NCBI GenBank assembly: GCA_025356475.1
Contig: JANXSX010000044.1
Coordinates: 1 to 64,000 of the forward strand
Reading direction: 5' to 3'
Source: Isosphaeraceae bacterium
Lineage (GTDB): Bacteria > Planctomycetota > Planctomycetia > Isosphaerales > Isosphaeraceae
Length of the DNA stretch: 64,000 nt
Position 1 is the stretch's first letter, and each line of letters begins with the position of its first letter. Positions 9,217-18,233 of this stretch are shown here, one piece after another. The notes under the pieces were generated by a model, which had not been told where the DNA came from, did no database searches, and was given only the letters and a program-made list of their open reading frames with translations. A program made the translations under genes and the position numbers.

Positions 9217-12200
9217 ATGACTCACCCCCGCCGAGGGCGACACTCGCTCGCCCTCCTTCTGATGGCCGGCACCATGGCCTGGCCCCTCACTTATACATTG
9301 GCTCAGTCCCCAGCCAAAGAAGGTCCTGCGAATTCTGGCCAGCCACAAGAGGCTGGGCCGAAAGATGCGCCGATTGGGATTCCTCCCGAAGTGCTCGCCC
9401 GGTTGGGTGGCATGGTGGGCGGAGGAGTTTCAGGACCAAACGAAGCCGATTTCCCTTCCCTTGAGAAGGTGACGGAAGGCTACGAGAAGATCGTCTCGAC
9501 CGCCGATGGTCAGGCGAGCCTCTACACCATTTGGGTCCGGCGCAAAGATGGTCAGATGCTGGCCGAACTTCCGCGCAACTATATGGCGCAAAAGCACTTT
9601 ATCGCCATGACTGTGGCCAGTGGCGAAACCTATGCTGGGCTTCAGGCAGGCGATACCTACGTCTACTGGAAGGCTTACGACAAGCGGTTGGCGCTGATCG
9701 AACCCAATATCGAGACCCGATCGACGGGCGATAATGAGTCGAAGTCGTCGGTTCAGCGACTCTTCACCGACCGGGTTCTCCTGGATGTGCCGATCTTGAC
9801 GATGGTTCCGCGCGGCGGTCCGGTGATCGACCTTGATGAACTTCTGGTCGGCAATGCGTCCAAGTTCTTCGGCCCTCGGGTCATGGTGAGCAACCCCCGT
9901 TTGAGCACCATCAAGACCGCCAAGGCGTTCCCGAACAACGTTGAGATTGGTATCGAAGTACCGACCCGGAATGGTCAGCTTCAGACCTTGCACTACTCGA
10001 TCAGCCTGATCCCCGATAACACTGGCTACACTCCTCGCGTGGCCGATGAGCGGGTCGGCTTCTTCACGACGGCGTACACCGACCTCGGCAAGTTCAAGGA
10101 ACGTGAGACCCGCACTCGGTTCATCAACCGCTGGAATCTGGAAAAGGCCGACGCCTCGCTCGACATCAGCCCGCCCAAGAACCCGATCGTGTTCTACATT
10201 GAGCACACCACCCCGGTTCGCTACCGACGTTGGGTTCGGGAAGGGTTACTCTTCTGGAACACAGCGTTCGAGAAGATCGGCATCTCCAACGCGATCGAGG
10301 TCTATTACCAGGACGCCGCCACCGGTGCCCACATGGAGAAGGACCCCGAAGATGTCCGCTACAACTTCATCCGCTGGCTGAACAACAATATCGGCACCGC
10401 CATCGGGCCAAGCCGCGTTCACCCGCTGACCGGCCAGATTCTCGACGCAGACATTATCTTGACCGACGGCTGGATTCGCCACTATTGGAAGCAATTCAAC
10501 GAAGTGCTTCCCGAAGTTGCGATGGAGGGCTTCAGCGCAGAGACCCTCTCCTGGCTCGAAACCCACCCCGAGTGGGACCCGCGTTTTCGGCTCGCTCCTC
10601 CGGCTGAACGTCAGTCGATCCTCAACGAACGTGCCCGACTCGGTGCCAGGCCGTTTGGCGATCATGCGATGACCCATGCCGATTCCAAGTTGCTCGGCAC
10701 CAACGAGTACGACGGCCTGATCGGTCGAGGCAGCCAGACCAACGGCCTTTGCCTGGCCTCGCGCGGTAAGGCGATCGATGTGGCGACGATGCGTATGCAC
10801 CTCGACATGATCGACTTCGACGATCTCGACGCACAGACTCCTGCACCTGCTCCCAAGCCGGGCGACCCCGCCAAGCCCTCCGATGCACCGAAGACCCCCG
10901 AGAAACCCAAGCCCAAGCTGGTCGACGGGATGCCCGAGGCCTTTATTGGACCTCTGCTTGGCGACCTTGTCGCACATGAGGTAGGGCACACTCTGGGCCT
11001 TCGGCACAACTTCAAGGCGTCGAGCATCTACACCTTGGCCGAGATCAATAGCAAGGCGATCAAGGGGACCAAGCCGTTCACCGGATCGGTCATGGACTAC
11101 ATCCCGGTCAACATCAACGTGGAAACTGGCGAAATCCAAGGCGATTACGGCATGATTGGCCTCGGGCCTTATGACCTCTGGGCGATCGAGTACGGCTATG
11201 CCTTCACGAACGACCTGAAGCCGATCCTCAGCCGAGTGGCCGAGCCGGAACTCGCCTACGCCACCGATGAAGATACCGGTGGGCCCGACCCGCTCGCGCG
11301 GCGGTATGACTTCAGCAAGAATCCGCTCGACTACGCCAAGAACCAGATTCGGCTCGCCAAGTATCACCGAGGTCGGATTCTCGACAAGTTCGTCAAAGAT
11401 GGCGATAGCTGGTCGAAGGCCCGATCGGGGTACGAACTCACCTTGCTTAGCCAGACGACCGCCGTCAATGCGATGGCCGGATGGGTGGGCGGAGCGTTCA
11501 TTACTCGCGATCGCAAGGGAGACAAGAACGCTCGGCTCCCGGTCGAGGTCGTTCCGGTCAAGACTCAGCGCGAGGCTCTTGAGTTCGTCATCGCCAACAG
11601 TTTCTTCGATGAGTCCTACGGCCTGACTTCGGATCTGCTCAGCCGGATGACGGTCGACAAGTGGCTCGACGGTGACGGAGCCCGGTTCGCCATGAACAGC
11701 GAGCCGACCTGGCCGATCCACGATCGGATCATGGGCATTCAGGCATCGACCCTGACCATGATCATGAACCCCACCACACTTCGCCGCGTCTACGACAACG
11801 AATTCCGGATTCCCGCCGACCAGGAAGCGGTAACGCTTCCCGAGTTGCTCGGTACGGTGACCTCGTCGATCTGGAAAGAGCTCGAGACGAAGGCAGAAAA
11901 GCCCTATACGGCTCGCAAGCCGATGATCTCCAGCCTCCGTCGAAACCTCCAGCGTGAGCACATGGAGCGACTCATTGATCTGACCCTTCCGAGCAGTGGG
12001 TTCACCGCCGCTCAGAAGCCGATCTCGAACCTCGCAATGATGGAGCTACGCGGGATGCGGGAGAAGATTGGCAAAGCTCTCGAACAGTCGGGAGCCAACG
12101 CCGATCCCTACACCGTCGCCCACCTGACCGAGATCAAGGATCGGATCGGCAAAGCCCTTGACGCTCATTACATCTACAACGCCAAGGACTTCGCTCCCAG

Positions 12201-12249
12201 AGGCCAGCAGACCTTCATCCTCCAAGCCGAAGGCCAAGAGAAGAAGTAA
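9217..12249 (+). CDS. Secreted zinc metalloprotease, HExxHxxGxxH type (DUF5117/DUF4953-like)
   Basis: The 1,010-residue exported protein has a signal peptide (RRGRHSLALLLMAGTMAWPL). A long N-terminal beta-rich region matches the DUF5117/DUF5118-type modules of bacterial zinc-dependent metalloproteases. The catalytic motif HEVGHTLGLRH begins near residue 587 and is metzincin-like, with three His ligands and the active Glu. A downstream Met (SVMDYIPV) may be the Met-turn. A Pro/Lys-rich linker precedes the catalytic part. The ATG at 9217 has GAGGA nine bases upstream and is preferred over an in-frame GTG at 9166. A terminator follows it. The substrate is unknown. Confidence 0.87.
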   Translation: MTHPRRGRHSLALLLMAGTMAWPLTYTLAQSPAKEGPANSGQPQEAGPKDAPIGIPPEVLARLGGMVGGGVSGPNEADFPSLEKVTEGYEKIVSTADGQASLYTIWVRRKDGQMLAELPRNYMAQKHFIAMTVASGETYAGLQAGDTYVYWKAYDKRLALIEPNIETRSTGDNESKSSVQRLFTDRVLLDVPILTMVPRGGPVIDLDELLVGNASKFFGPRVMVSNPRLSTIKTAKAFPNNVEIGIEVPTRNGQLQTLHYSISLIPDNTGYTPRVADERVGFFTTAYTDLGKFKERETRTRFINRWNLEKADASLDISPPKNPIVFYIEHTTPVRYRRWVREGLLFWNTAFEKIGISNAIEVYYQDAATGAHMEKDPEDVRYNFIRWLNNNIGTAIGPSRVHPLTGQILDADIILTDGWIRHYWKQFNEVLPEVAMEGFSAETLSWLETHPEWDPRFRLAPPAERQSILNERARLGARPFGDHAMTHADSKLLGTNEYDGLIGRGSQTNGLCLASRGKAIDVATMRMHLDMIDFDDLDAQTPAPAPKPGDPAKPSDAPKTPEKPKPKLVDGMPEAFIGPLLGDLVAHEVGHTLGLRHNFKASSIYTLAEINSKAIKGTKPFTGSVMDYIPVNINVETGEIQGDYGMIGLGPYDLWAIEYGYAFTNDLKPILSRVAEPELAYATDEDTGGPDPLARRYDFSKNPLDYAKNQIRLAKYHRGRILDKFVKDGDSWSKARSGYELTLLSQTTAVNAMAGWVGGAFITRDRKGDKNARLPVEVVPVKTQREALEFVIANSFFDESYGLTSDLLSRMTVDKWLDGDGARFAMNSEPTWPIHDRIMGIQASTLTMIMNPTTLRRVYDNEFRIPADQEAVTLPELLGTVTSSIWKELETKAEKPYTARKPMISSLRRNLQREHMERLIDLTLPSSGFTAAQKPISNLAMMELRGMREKIGKALEQSGANADPYTVAHLTEIKDRIGKALDAHYIYNAKDFAPRGQQTFILQAEGQEKK

Positions 12250-12295
12250 TCCGAAACCATGAGAGATCGGGCATACGTGCCTGAAATCAATCCCC

Positions 12296-12333
12296 CAAGG
12301 GCCGGCCTCCTTCACCGAAGGGGCCGGCCCTTT
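12296..12333 (+). terminator. Terminator of the metalloprotease gene
   Basis: A GC-rich stem (AAGGGCCGGCC against GGCCGGCCCTTT) with a loop of about 13 bases lies 47 bases past the stop codon and ends in a short T run. The stem is long and stable. Confidence 0.72.
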
Positions 12334-12638
12334 GCAGGGACTGCCCACGAATGGCTCACTTGGCGACGATGTCTGAACGAGTTCGCCCCGTAGCTCTTCA
12401 CAGCCAAGGCAAGCGCACCCGCAGCGTCACGGCCAGGACAAAGACTCCCGAGAGGGCCGATCGCCTTGGGCCCCGACGACAAAGCGGCATTTCCAGCCGC
12501 TCCCGAGGGGTTCGACCAGAAGCGTGAAGGGATCGAACACGGTAAGATCCAGACGGTGGAATACGACTCTACGACCGAAGAATGTACCCCACATCTGGCA
12601 TCTACCAACTGAATTCTGGAGGGCATCCGTTCCTGGGT
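12334..12638. other. Intergenic region between convergent genes
   Basis: It separates the protease terminator from the end of the acyltransferase. A 71-codon minus-strand frame here has no RBS or recognisable motif and is not called as a gene. Confidence 0.4.
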
Positions 12639-13829
12639 TCATGCGGGCTTGGGATTAGCGCAGTCTCGCGCGTGTGTTTTAGAACGTCGCAGACGGTCTG
12701 AGAGAAGGATGCTCGGCTTTTCGACAAGTCGAAACATGACTACTGCTGCACCAAGACTTGCCAGGAACGCAACCCCCATCCCCAGAAGACCCATCCATGG
12801 AGAACGGCTCCAGAGCCGTGAGCCCACGCTTTCGACGAGCCACAGGGTGGGGTAGTGGATCAAGAACAAGCTGTAGGAGATGTGTCCAATGGCAATGAGT
12901 GGTCTAAAGAGTTTATAAGAATTGATCCAAGTGCTTCGACTGAACCAGTGAATGAGGACTCCGACCGCCAAGGCGAGTGCCAGGCGATCTCGCCACTCGA
13001 CGATCAGGCCCCCGACCAGAACGGTTGCGTAGAGCCAAAACATGGTGACTGGAACCCGGCCGGTGGAGGACCAGCCGCAGATCACTCCCAGGTAGAGGGA
13101 TCCGAAGTAGTACGAGAGCCAGATATCGTGATCGGGGTCCTGGTTCCAGACGAAGACGGACATGATCGCCCAAGGCATTGACAGTGAGATGAGCAGGGCG
13201 GAGTCGAGCATGCGAGATCGGACGCGGAACAACGTGATGAGGGCGCGGTGGATTAAGATCATCAGGCCGAAGAGAAGGCCAAACTGGAAGTCGATCCCGA
13301 GATACCAGAACCCGACCGAGAGATGATGATAACCAAGAAAATCTTGCAAAAATAAGATATGCGAGAACATTGCCTGCCATGAGATCTCGTCATATAACGG
13401 AAATGTCGAGAACCTTGCTGGTACAAGAGCGGTCAGCGTCAGCATGATGACAATGGTTGCAAGATAGGGAAAGCCAAGTCGCACATAACGCCTCGCGACG
13501 AACCGGGCGTAATCTTCTAGGCCGAATGGACCGCGACTCAGCGTCAACGCAGTCACGAATCCGCTGATCACGAAAAAGACCTGAACTGCGAGTCGGCCAT
13601 ATCCCCAAACCCAGTCGATTTGGGTCGGGATCAACTCCATGGCCAGGTCGGACGATGGTCCATAGGTGCAAATATGATGAGCAACGATCATCATGGCTGC
13701 GAGCCCACGCAGCGCGTCGATAAAATCGAGGCGATGCCGCACACCGGTAGGGGCATCAGCAGGGGCCAACCCCGCAGTCCCCACGATTGCTTTCGGCTCG
13801 CTGGGAACCGTTGGGATGGGTTCGTCCAA
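12639..13829 (-). CDS. Acyltransferase family 3 (OafA/YrhL-like) membrane protein
   Basis: This 396-residue integral membrane protein has about ten spans. It carries the family hallmark near the N terminus: RLDFIDALRGLAAMMIVAHH, with the conserved Arg and catalytic-type His. FFVISGFVTALTL follows. The family moves acetyl or other acyl groups onto surface polysaccharides, lipids or antibiotics. The start is uncertain: the frame opens with TTG at 13829 without a clear RBS, and a GTG about 15 codons later is an alternative. No linked biosynthetic gene indicates the acceptor. Confidence 0.85.
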   Translation of the reverse strand: MDEPIPTVPSEPKAIVGTAGLAPADAPTGVRHRLDFIDALRGLAAMMIVAHHICTYGPSSDLAMELIPTQIDWVWGYGRLAVQVFFVISGFVTALTLSRGPFGLEDYARFVARRYVRLGFPYLATIVIMLTLTALVPARFSTFPLYDEISWQAMFSHILFLQDFLGYHHLSVGFWYLGIDFQFGLLFGLMILIHRALITLFRVRSRMLDSALLISLSMPWAIMSVFVWNQDPDHDIWLSYYFGSLYLGVICGWSSTGRVPVTMFWLYATVLVGGLIVEWRDRLALALAVGVLIHWFSRSTWINSYKLFRPLIAIGHISYSLFLIHYPTLWLVESVGSRLWSRSPWMGLLGMGVAFLASLGAAVVMFRLVEKPSILLSDRLRRSKTHARDCANPKPA

Positions 13830-13992
13830 GGAGAGTTCTCAAATCTGGGCCGACTCACTCACTCAGGCTGGTGATCCACGTGGAACCGACGTTCCAGGAT
13901 CGTCGAATCAGTACCAAGAATCCAGAGTTGCGCAGATCTGGACCATGATTTTGTGGAGGGTCGGTGGTTCCCCAACATCGGGGTGTATCCCA

Positions 13993-14011
13993 CAAAGGTA
14001 CGAAAACTCTC
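13993..14011 (+). repeat. Left inverted repeat core
   Basis: CAAAGGTACGAAAACTCTC, an exact reverse complement of 14296-14314. After one mismatch (A versus G) the match continues with CAG. Confidence 0.8.
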
Positions 14012-14295
14012 ACAGAACCCATCGGCGACTATCAATAAGAGACCCGCTGAAAATGGGTTTGAAGCTTAACAAATAGGGTTTGTCAGCTTCGTTGACGAAA
14101 TAAGCTCAGTATTCTCGTTAGTTCGCAGCGTCGATAATCCCTCACGAACTGGCTAAAGCCTAACTGGCAGGGGGGCGTTCCTCGGATTCGAGTTGAACGG
14201 AGTCTCCCAAATCTTGGAGTCACAGCATACCACCGATTTGAGGACGCCGTTTTGTCGTAACTCCCTGTACTTCCAGCGAATCTCAAAATCGCTGC

Positions 14296-14314
14296 GAGAG
14301 TTTTCGTACCTTTG
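14296..14314 (-). repeat. Right inverted repeat core
   Basis: GAGAGTTTTCGTACCTTTG, the exact inverse of the copy at 13993-14011. It lies next to the palindrome GGGGGAACCCCC. Confidence 0.8.
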
Positions 14315-14343
14315 CGGGGGAACCCCCAACCACCGGGGGCACG

Positions 14344-16293
14344 TTACTCATCGCGACCGGCTGGCGGAAAACGGTCGAGCGGACCGTCTTCATAGTAGTC
14401 GATATAACCGATCATCATTTCATCGAAAGTCTGCTCTCCCCAACGGACGACCTGGGTGGGGTCCGGATTTGCGAGGTTCGCCAGCGAGTTATCGAAGTGG
14501 GCGAGGCAATCGATCCGTGTCCCTCTGGGGAGTGACAGAGGCTCGCTCAGGCGATAGACACTCTGCCAGGCGAAGTCGTACGCAGGGACGGAAAGCAAGG
14601 GTTCTGTCCGACCGTTGGGATAAGTGACATTATAGATGAAGTCTTTACCTCGGAGATGCATATGAGGCATAAAACTCAGCAAGTGGGCGTCGCGTACGAA
14701 GGTCCATGAGCTTCGCGAAACATGATTCGCCACACCAGCGGGAATCGATAACGCCTTGTCGGAGATCCCCCTCGTCAACGCCCTATGCTCGGGAGGTCGA
14801 GTGGCAATGACCAAGCCGATCGAGGACCGGTCGTATCGGACTTGACCAATGGGTGTATAGTGGATCTCGAACTTCAGATCCGACCCGGCTGGGATCTTCT
14901 TGGCCACGCCGGGCGGAAAGATCGAGGGCATGTCCCCAGGCGCATACCCCACCAGAACCGTCTTGGGATTTGGCTTGCCGTCGGCTCCTTTAGAGTGATC
15001 ATCAATAAAAACGAAGATATGATGAACCACAGCGCGGTCACCGGGGCGGATCTCAGCGGCCTGAACCCAGACATCTTCTGTGAAGTGAGTTGGAATACGG
15101 AGGTGTTGGGTGGGTAGGGTCCCCTCGGCCTTCACAGCGTAGCTTTCGGGCATTTCGAAAAGGAGGTCTGGTGAACCAATCGTCCACCCTTCCGAAAAGT
15201 TCGGCGGCTTGGGCGCGGTCGCTAGATCGCCCGCCGGTGCCGCTTGTTCGACCCAAGCAAGCAGCACGGCCCGCTCGCGCGGACTGAGACTACGATCGTT
15301 TTCAAAGTGACCGTAGCGAGGGTCCGCCTGCCAGGGAGGCATCCGGCGATCTTCCACAACCTCGCCGATCGACGTCGCCCACCGCCTGGCTTGCTCATAG
15401 GTCAAGAGCGAGAATGGGGCAACCTGCCCAGGTCGGTGACACGACCCGCACTTCGCATGAAGGATTGAAGCCACTTCACCTGCGTAGGTCACATTGCCAA
15501 CATCGATCGTCACCTCGGCCAATTCGGGGGCGGATTTAAGTCCGCCTGGAGCGGCCCGAAGCTGTGCTCGAGCTTGAACGACCTCGCGTTCGATCGGGCA
15601 ACCGACAACAGGCGTGGTCGCGACCGAGACGGTCCGCCCTGTCAGTAGGGCGTCGAGCGCTTCGGTCAAGTAATGCCGTGTCGGCTGATCTTTTCGCGAG
15701 CCGAGCGCATATTGATCATCGATCGCTCCTTGGTAGAGGAGTTGTCGAGATCGACCGTCGATCACCAAGGTCTCGCAGGTTCGTTGGGCCAATAACTGGT
15801 CGGCGAGCTTATTTGCGGGATCTTTCAAGACAGGAAAAACGATCGCCGCCGATCGAGCGTGCGCTGCCACATCTTCGACCGATTCACTCGCGTTCGAGTT
15901 CACCGCGATGAAGGCGACCCCACGATCTTTGTAACGCTCGGCAATCTCCATGAGGCGGGGCAGGTAGAGGTCCCCAACCGGGCAGCTCGTGCCGGTGAAG
16001 ACGAGAACTACCGCCGCTTTCGTTTGGAATTGCGTCAGCGAGACCGACTGATCCGTGAGGACATCGCGAAGCGAGAAGTCCGCGACCGCTGTGCCCAGCT
16101 TTCGGCCGACCATCCTCGATCCCGGTTGAAAGGCGAAATATCCCACAGTCAAACTCAGGAGCAATCCAACAAAGACCAACCTACGTAAGGATTTCCGTCG
16201 TCCCGATCCGATCTTCTCACGAGCGACGATCGGGACGAGCCTACGCAATCGCCGCAAAGCGTGCTTGCCAGAGACGGGAGGAGCTGGATTCAT
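14344..16293 (-). CDS. Redoxin - cytochrome c - copper type II monooxygenase-like fusion
   Basis: The 649-residue protein has an N-terminal membrane anchor (residues about 38-54). A thioredoxin-fold redoxin domain follows (about 65-215) with a single active-region Cys, GTSCPVGD, C104. Next comes a c-type haem site CGSCH (282-286) in a cytochrome region. The C-terminal half resembles the copper domains of peptidylglycine/dopamine monooxygenases (VVHHIFVFID, IHYTPIG, MPHMHLRG). A role in extracytoplasmic redox chemistry is likely; the substrate is unknown. The ATG at 16293 is used because GGAGA lies eight to nine bases upstream. Similar fusions occur in planctomycetes and acidobacteria. Confidence 0.83.
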   Translation of the reverse strand: MNPAPPVSGKHALRRLRRLVPIVAREKIGSGRRKSLRRLVFVGLLLSLTVGYFAFQPGSRMVGRKLGTAVADFSLRDVLTDQSVSLTQFQTKAAVVLVFTGTSCPVGDLYLPRLMEIAERYKDRGVAFIAVNSNASESVEDVAAHARSAAIVFPVLKDPANKLADQLLAQRTCETLVIDGRSRQLLYQGAIDDQYALGSRKDQPTRHYLTEALDALLTGRTVSVATTPVVGCPIEREVVQARAQLRAAPGGLKSAPELAEVTIDVGNVTYAGEVASILHAKCGSCHRPGQVAPFSLLTYEQARRWATSIGEVVEDRRMPPWQADPRYGHFENDRSLSPRERAVLLAWVEQAAPAGDLATAPKPPNFSEGWTIGSPDLLFEMPESYAVKAEGTLPTQHLRIPTHFTEDVWVQAAEIRPGDRAVVHHIFVFIDDHSKGADGKPNPKTVLVGYAPGDMPSIFPPGVAKKIPAGSDLKFEIHYTPIGQVRYDRSSIGLVIATRPPEHRALTRGISDKALSIPAGVANHVSRSSWTFVRDAHLLSFMPHMHLRGKDFIYNVTYPNGRTEPLLSVPAYDFAWQSVYRLSEPLSLPRGTRIDCLAHFDNSLANLANPDPTQVVRWGEQTFDEMMIGYIDYYEDGPLDRFPPAGRDE

Positions 16294-16296
16294 CAA

Positions 16297-16720
16297 CGGG
16301 ATCTCCGTGCAGCACCCGTCGTCGATCCCACCGGCATATTGTGCGTATCGATCAAAGGATCAGAAGTATCGCCCGATATCATGCCCACTCTTACAGTTCC
16401 GTCAATCGCGGTTCGTCACATTTTTGGAGGCGCCCAAAACCGCAAAATGGTGCCCCAACTTTACCCTCAAGCCAAATCTCGGTCGCATGATTCGGAATGG
16501 ATGAGGACATGAAAGCATTACCGAGTTCAGTTGCTGTTTGCCGTCGAAGTGATCGATTAGCTCAGAGATAAGCAATTGAAGATTCGTCCGGCGAGAGCGC
16601 CAGAGCTTAAGAAATGCAGACTCATTGTTGACTTTGGGTCGGGTTATGGAAACGATCTTGATGAGCTTCGCACGGAATGACTCAGCTAGGCGGTCCGACA
16701 AAAATGGAGAGCGACATCCG
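16297..16720. other. Divergent intergenic region without a gene
   Basis: About 420 bases lie between the divergent redoxin-monooxygenase and PepSY-like genes. Several short frames occur, but none has a good RBS or motif. It should contain both promoters; none was clear enough to place. Confidence 0.4.
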
Positions 16721-17443
16721 ATGATGGTCACATCGATTAGGACTTTTACTCTAAGTTTCGTTGTCGCATTGACCGCGATCCTAAGTGCGATCGGTGCGGA
16801 CGATCCGCCCAAGATCAAGCTTTCCGACTGCCCGGCTCCTGTCAAAAAGACGATCGAACTGGAGGCGAAGGGGGCCAAGATCGATGGAGTGGTTAAGACG
16901 ACTCTCGAAGAAGAGACGACTTATGCGGCAAGCTTCGTGATGGGGACTCGCCACTATCACATTGAAGTCGACGCCGACGGAACCCTCAATGAGTTGAGCC
17001 TTGAGGTCGGCGACGATGAGGTCGCGTTCACGAACTGTCCTGCGGCTGTGCAGGCGATGTTTCGCAAAGAGACTTCCAAAGAGACAAAATTCGATGTCTT
17101 GAGCAAGGATCTCAAGTATGGGGTCACGATTTATGAGGCGGTGGTCGCGGTTGGGAATAAGGAGTACTCGATCGTCGTCGCCGAGAACGGGACGCTGGTC
17201 GAAAAAATGCTGATCTTTGCCGAAGATGAGATCGACCTCTCACACTGCCCGACTGCTGTCCAGCATACCCTCAAAGAGCATGCACGCGGGGGCGAGATTG
17301 GTGGGATCACTCGCTCAACCGGAATCAGCGGGCATGTTTACGAGGCAGAACTCCAAATTGCAGGTAAGGCATATCTCCTCGAGGTCACCGAAGGGGGCGG
17401 CTTGATTACCAAGTCGCTCTTGGATGACCTCGACCAGAGTTGA
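16721..17443 (+). CDS. Secreted protein with three PepSY-like repeats
   Basis: The 240-residue product has a signal peptide (TFTLSFVVALTAILSAIGA). Three tandem units follow, each starting with a Cys-Pro motif: LSDCPAPVKKTI, FTNCPAAVQAMF and LSHCPTAVQHTL. Each unit ends in a strand pair such as YHIEVDADGTL or YSIVVAENGTL, as in PepSY-like/BLIP-like domains. Such domains occur in the periplasm, where they may inhibit peptidases or bind ligands. ATG codons at 16721 and 16724 follow GGAGAGCG at suitable spacing, so the longer upstream frame is not used. The role is unknown. Confidence 0.72.
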   Translation: MMVTSIRTFTLSFVVALTAILSAIGADDPPKIKLSDCPAPVKKTIELEAKGAKIDGVVKTTLEEETTYAASFVMGTRHYHIEVDADGTLNELSLEVGDDEVAFTNCPAAVQAMFRKETSKETKFDVLSKDLKYGVTIYEAVVAVGNKEYSIVVAENGTLVEKMLIFAEDEIDLSHCPTAVQHTLKEHARGGEIGGITRSTGISGHVYEAELQIAGKAYLLEVTEGGGLITKSLLDDLDQS

Positions 17444-17456
17444 CACGAGGTTTCGC

Positions 17457-18233
17457 TCAGCGGATCGTCAAGGCGGTGCTGAGTTCTCGCATCGCCAACT
17501 GAACCGATCCAAGGGCTTGGGCGTGGCTGGTCGTTCTCCCTTGGGTGGACAGTTGCTGATTCACTGCCCCGAGGGATTGGGCCGCCTTGCGCATCCGGGC
17601 GTCGGATTGCGCTTGTGGCAGAGGTTTATGGTTCTGATTGGCGACGACGTTCTGTCGCCCTCGGCCTCCAGCGTTGTTCATCCCCGTCCTCCGCGACGAG
17701 GTATGCGAGAGTTGGCTCACTGCTCTGCTGATGGCGTGGATCGCCTTGACACGATGGCCCTTGTAGTCGTGGTCGAGCCGGGCAAGCGACGTTCGCGTCG
17801 AACGCAGTCGCGAGACCAAGAGGCGAGTCGAGCGGTTGTTCGTTGCCGAGCGATTCGAGTAGCTGTTGCCTCGGTATTGCCGGACCCCCGGTCGATAGGC
17901 ATAGGTCCGCCCACGGCGGGGTTGCGGGCCTGGTCGGTACGTCCTCTGACGCTGCATGGACTGCCTTGTCATCGCAGACTGTGCGTTCGCTTGGCGTTGC
18001 ATTGCCTGCAATTGCAGAGATTGGCGTTGCATCGCTTGATATTGCATCGCCTGGCGCTGCTGATTCCTACTGTGGTTTTGGGCAACGGCTTGGGGTTTTG
18101 ATGCCGAGAAGTGGGGTGCTTTGGGAGGCTTCGGGGCCGCCGGCTTGCCATCGGCCACCGCGTCTGGGACCAGGCTCAAAAGCATGCCGACCACCATGAC
18201 CAACGTCACGATCCGCCGAGTTCGCGTCTTCAT
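17457..18233 (-). CDS. Secreted Gln/Arg-rich low-complexity protein
   Basis: The 258-residue protein has a signal peptide (MKTRTRRIVTLVMVVGMLLSLVPDAVA). A stretch of Gln-Ala-Met repeats (QAMQYQAMQRQSLQLQAMQR) and an Arg/Tyr-rich middle (RPGPQPRRGRTYAYRPG) follow. The C-terminal part looks helical. It is basic overall and has no recognised domain. Its tail converges with the PepSY-like gene, leaving only 13 bases between the stops. An envelope or matrix role is guesswork. ATG 18233 is preferred over a GTG six codons upstream. Confidence 0.6.
   Translation of the reverse strand: MKTRTRRIVTLVMVVGMLLSLVPDAVADGKPAAPKPPKAPHFSASKPQAVAQNHSRNQQRQAMQYQAMQRQSLQLQAMQRQANAQSAMTRQSMQRQRTYRPGPQPRRGRTYAYRPGVRQYRGNSYSNRSATNNRSTRLLVSRLRSTRTSLARLDHDYKGHRVKAIHAISRAVSQLSHTSSRRTGMNNAGGRGRQNVVANQNHKPLPQAQSDARMRKAAQSLGAVNQQLSTQGRTTSHAQALGSVQLAMRELSTALTIR

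Larger units (their letters stand above)
13963..14340. mobile_element. Small non-coding element with terminal inverted repeats (MITE-like or IS remnant)
   Basis: About 380 bases are bounded by two inverted copies containing a perfect 19-base core, plus partly matching outer sequence (GGTGGTT on both sides). The outer part of each end can fold into a small G/C hairpin (CCCCAACATCGGGG on the left, GGGGGAACCCCC on the right). No transposase frame lies inside. The right end stops just before the stop codon of the redoxin-monooxygenase gene. A deletion derivative of an insertion sequence, or a MITE moved in trans, fits best. A structured regulatory region is the alternative. Confidence 0.5.

Noticed and set aside
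9430-10206. 258-codon minus-strand frame inside the protease gene
   Set aside because: Antisense shadow; no RBS and no recognisable motif.
10246-11961. 571-codon minus-strand frame opposite the metalloprotease gene
   Set aside because: It is the antisense shadow of a gene with clear domains and high third-position GC, and it has no motif of its own.
12427-12642. 71-codon minus-strand frame downstream of the acyltransferase
   Set aside because: No RBS, no domain and no neighbour that needs it. Decayed sequence is possible but not shown.
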